Shown here: in pieces, positions 21,064 to 21,181 of the stretch | Numbering within the stretch: the first letter of the stretch is position 1 | How the letters are laid out: each line of letters begins with the position of its first letter | DNA from: Megasphaera hominis | Lineage (GTDB): Bacteria; Bacillota; Negativicutes; Veillonellales; Megasphaeraceae | NCBI RefSeq assembly: GCF_014269395.1 | Contig: NZ_JACOGK010000040.1 | Location: 1 to 21,181, forward strand | Length of the DNA: 21,181 bases | Direction of reading: 5' to 3' | Translations under genes and position numbers: made by a program | The notes under the pieces: generated by a model | What the model saw: only the letters and a program-made list of their open reading frames with translations | The model's database searches: none | What the model was told of the DNA's origin: nothing

Positions 21064-21181
21064 ATGCATAGAACTAAGGTTTGTGCAGAAGAAAAACTAC
21101 ATACGGTGCTAGATATTCTTGCAGGAAAAGAATCAGTATCTCATGCTGTAGCACGATTGTCAGTAAACAAATCCTCTGTAC
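21064..21181 (+). CDS. IS3-family transposase OrfA, N-terminal 39 residues (cut by window edge)
   Basis: Starts MHRTKVCAEEKLHTVLDILAG and continues ESVSHAVARLSVNKSSV to the window edge. The x-EEKL-VL-ILAGKESV-x-x-A pattern followed by a helix-turn-helix is the usual start of IS3/IS150 OrfA, the DNA-binding part of the transposase. The ribosome site AAGGGAG is eight bases upstream. Confidence 0.82.
   Translation, partial: MHRTKVCAEEKLHTVLDILAGKESVSHAVARLSVNKSSV

Larger units (their letters stand above)
20994..21181 (+). mobile_element. IS3-family insertion sequence, left end only
   Basis: The element starts with TGATATGCTCCC at 20994, carries an internal inverted copy of its end (21040-21056), and then the first codons of an OrfA-type transposase. 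It runs off the right edge of the window. It has the same orientation as the IS at 1-188, and their ends match at 17 of 25 positions, so they may be copies of one element. Confidence 0.82.

Overview
The window looks like an accessory or variable chromosomal region of a Gram-positive-type bacterium with strong AGGAGG ribosome sites and sigma-A promoters. The mix of genes (DUF5665-like protein, ProX/YbaK deacylase, iron-sulfur flavoprotein, type III CRISPR) and the base composition suggest a Megasphaera-like member of the Negativicutes. That assignment is from familiarity only; no database was searched.

Layout. (a) 1-188: right end of an IS3-family element, whose terminal inverted repeat runs into a cas10/csm1 gene (167-2065, minus) and replaces its C-terminus, so the GGDD cyclase motif is lost. 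(b) 2316-3795: a 19-repeat type III CRISPR array. Repeat polarity, a leader promoter at 3961-3989 and degenerate repeats at the left end all show that it is transcribed leftwards, toward cas10. The terminal repeat is split by about 64 bp made of two perfect hairpins. (c) 4080-6902: a four-gene minus-strand cassette led by a classical AAA+ ATPase, followed by a small membrane protein, a small soluble protein and a membrane protein with four CxxC pairs. It ends next to the CRISPR leader with no visible terminator. (d) 7146-8174: a divergent Fic-domain AMPylase. (e) 8336-12177: single minus-strand genes: an unrecognised protein, a DUF5665-like membrane protein, an HTH-PIN-like fusion and a membrane protein that resembles the last gene of the AAA cassette. 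(f) 12314-16060: a five-gene minus-strand operon (ProX-type editing deacylase, unknown protein, metallo-beta-lactamase-fold hydrolase, macro-domain/HTH protein, VWA protein) with a strong promoter, a terminator and an internal hairpin that buries the VWA ribosome site. (g) 16180-18359: a flavin reductase-like protein and a large unrecognised protein. (h) 18500-20975: an aldo/keto reductase and iron-sulfur flavoprotein operon, divergent from a LysR regulator with a clear T-N11-A box between them. (i) 20994-21181: left end of a second IS3-family element in the same orientation as the first.

The CRISPR locus as seen is damaged: no cas1, cas2, cas6 or other csm gene is in the window, though they may lie left of the first IS. 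The strongest candidates for something undescribed are the AAA+/zinc-ribbon membrane cassette beside the array, the HTH-PIN fusion, the hairpin insertion in the terminal repeat and the macro-VWA switch-like hairpin. All functional roles for these are inference.
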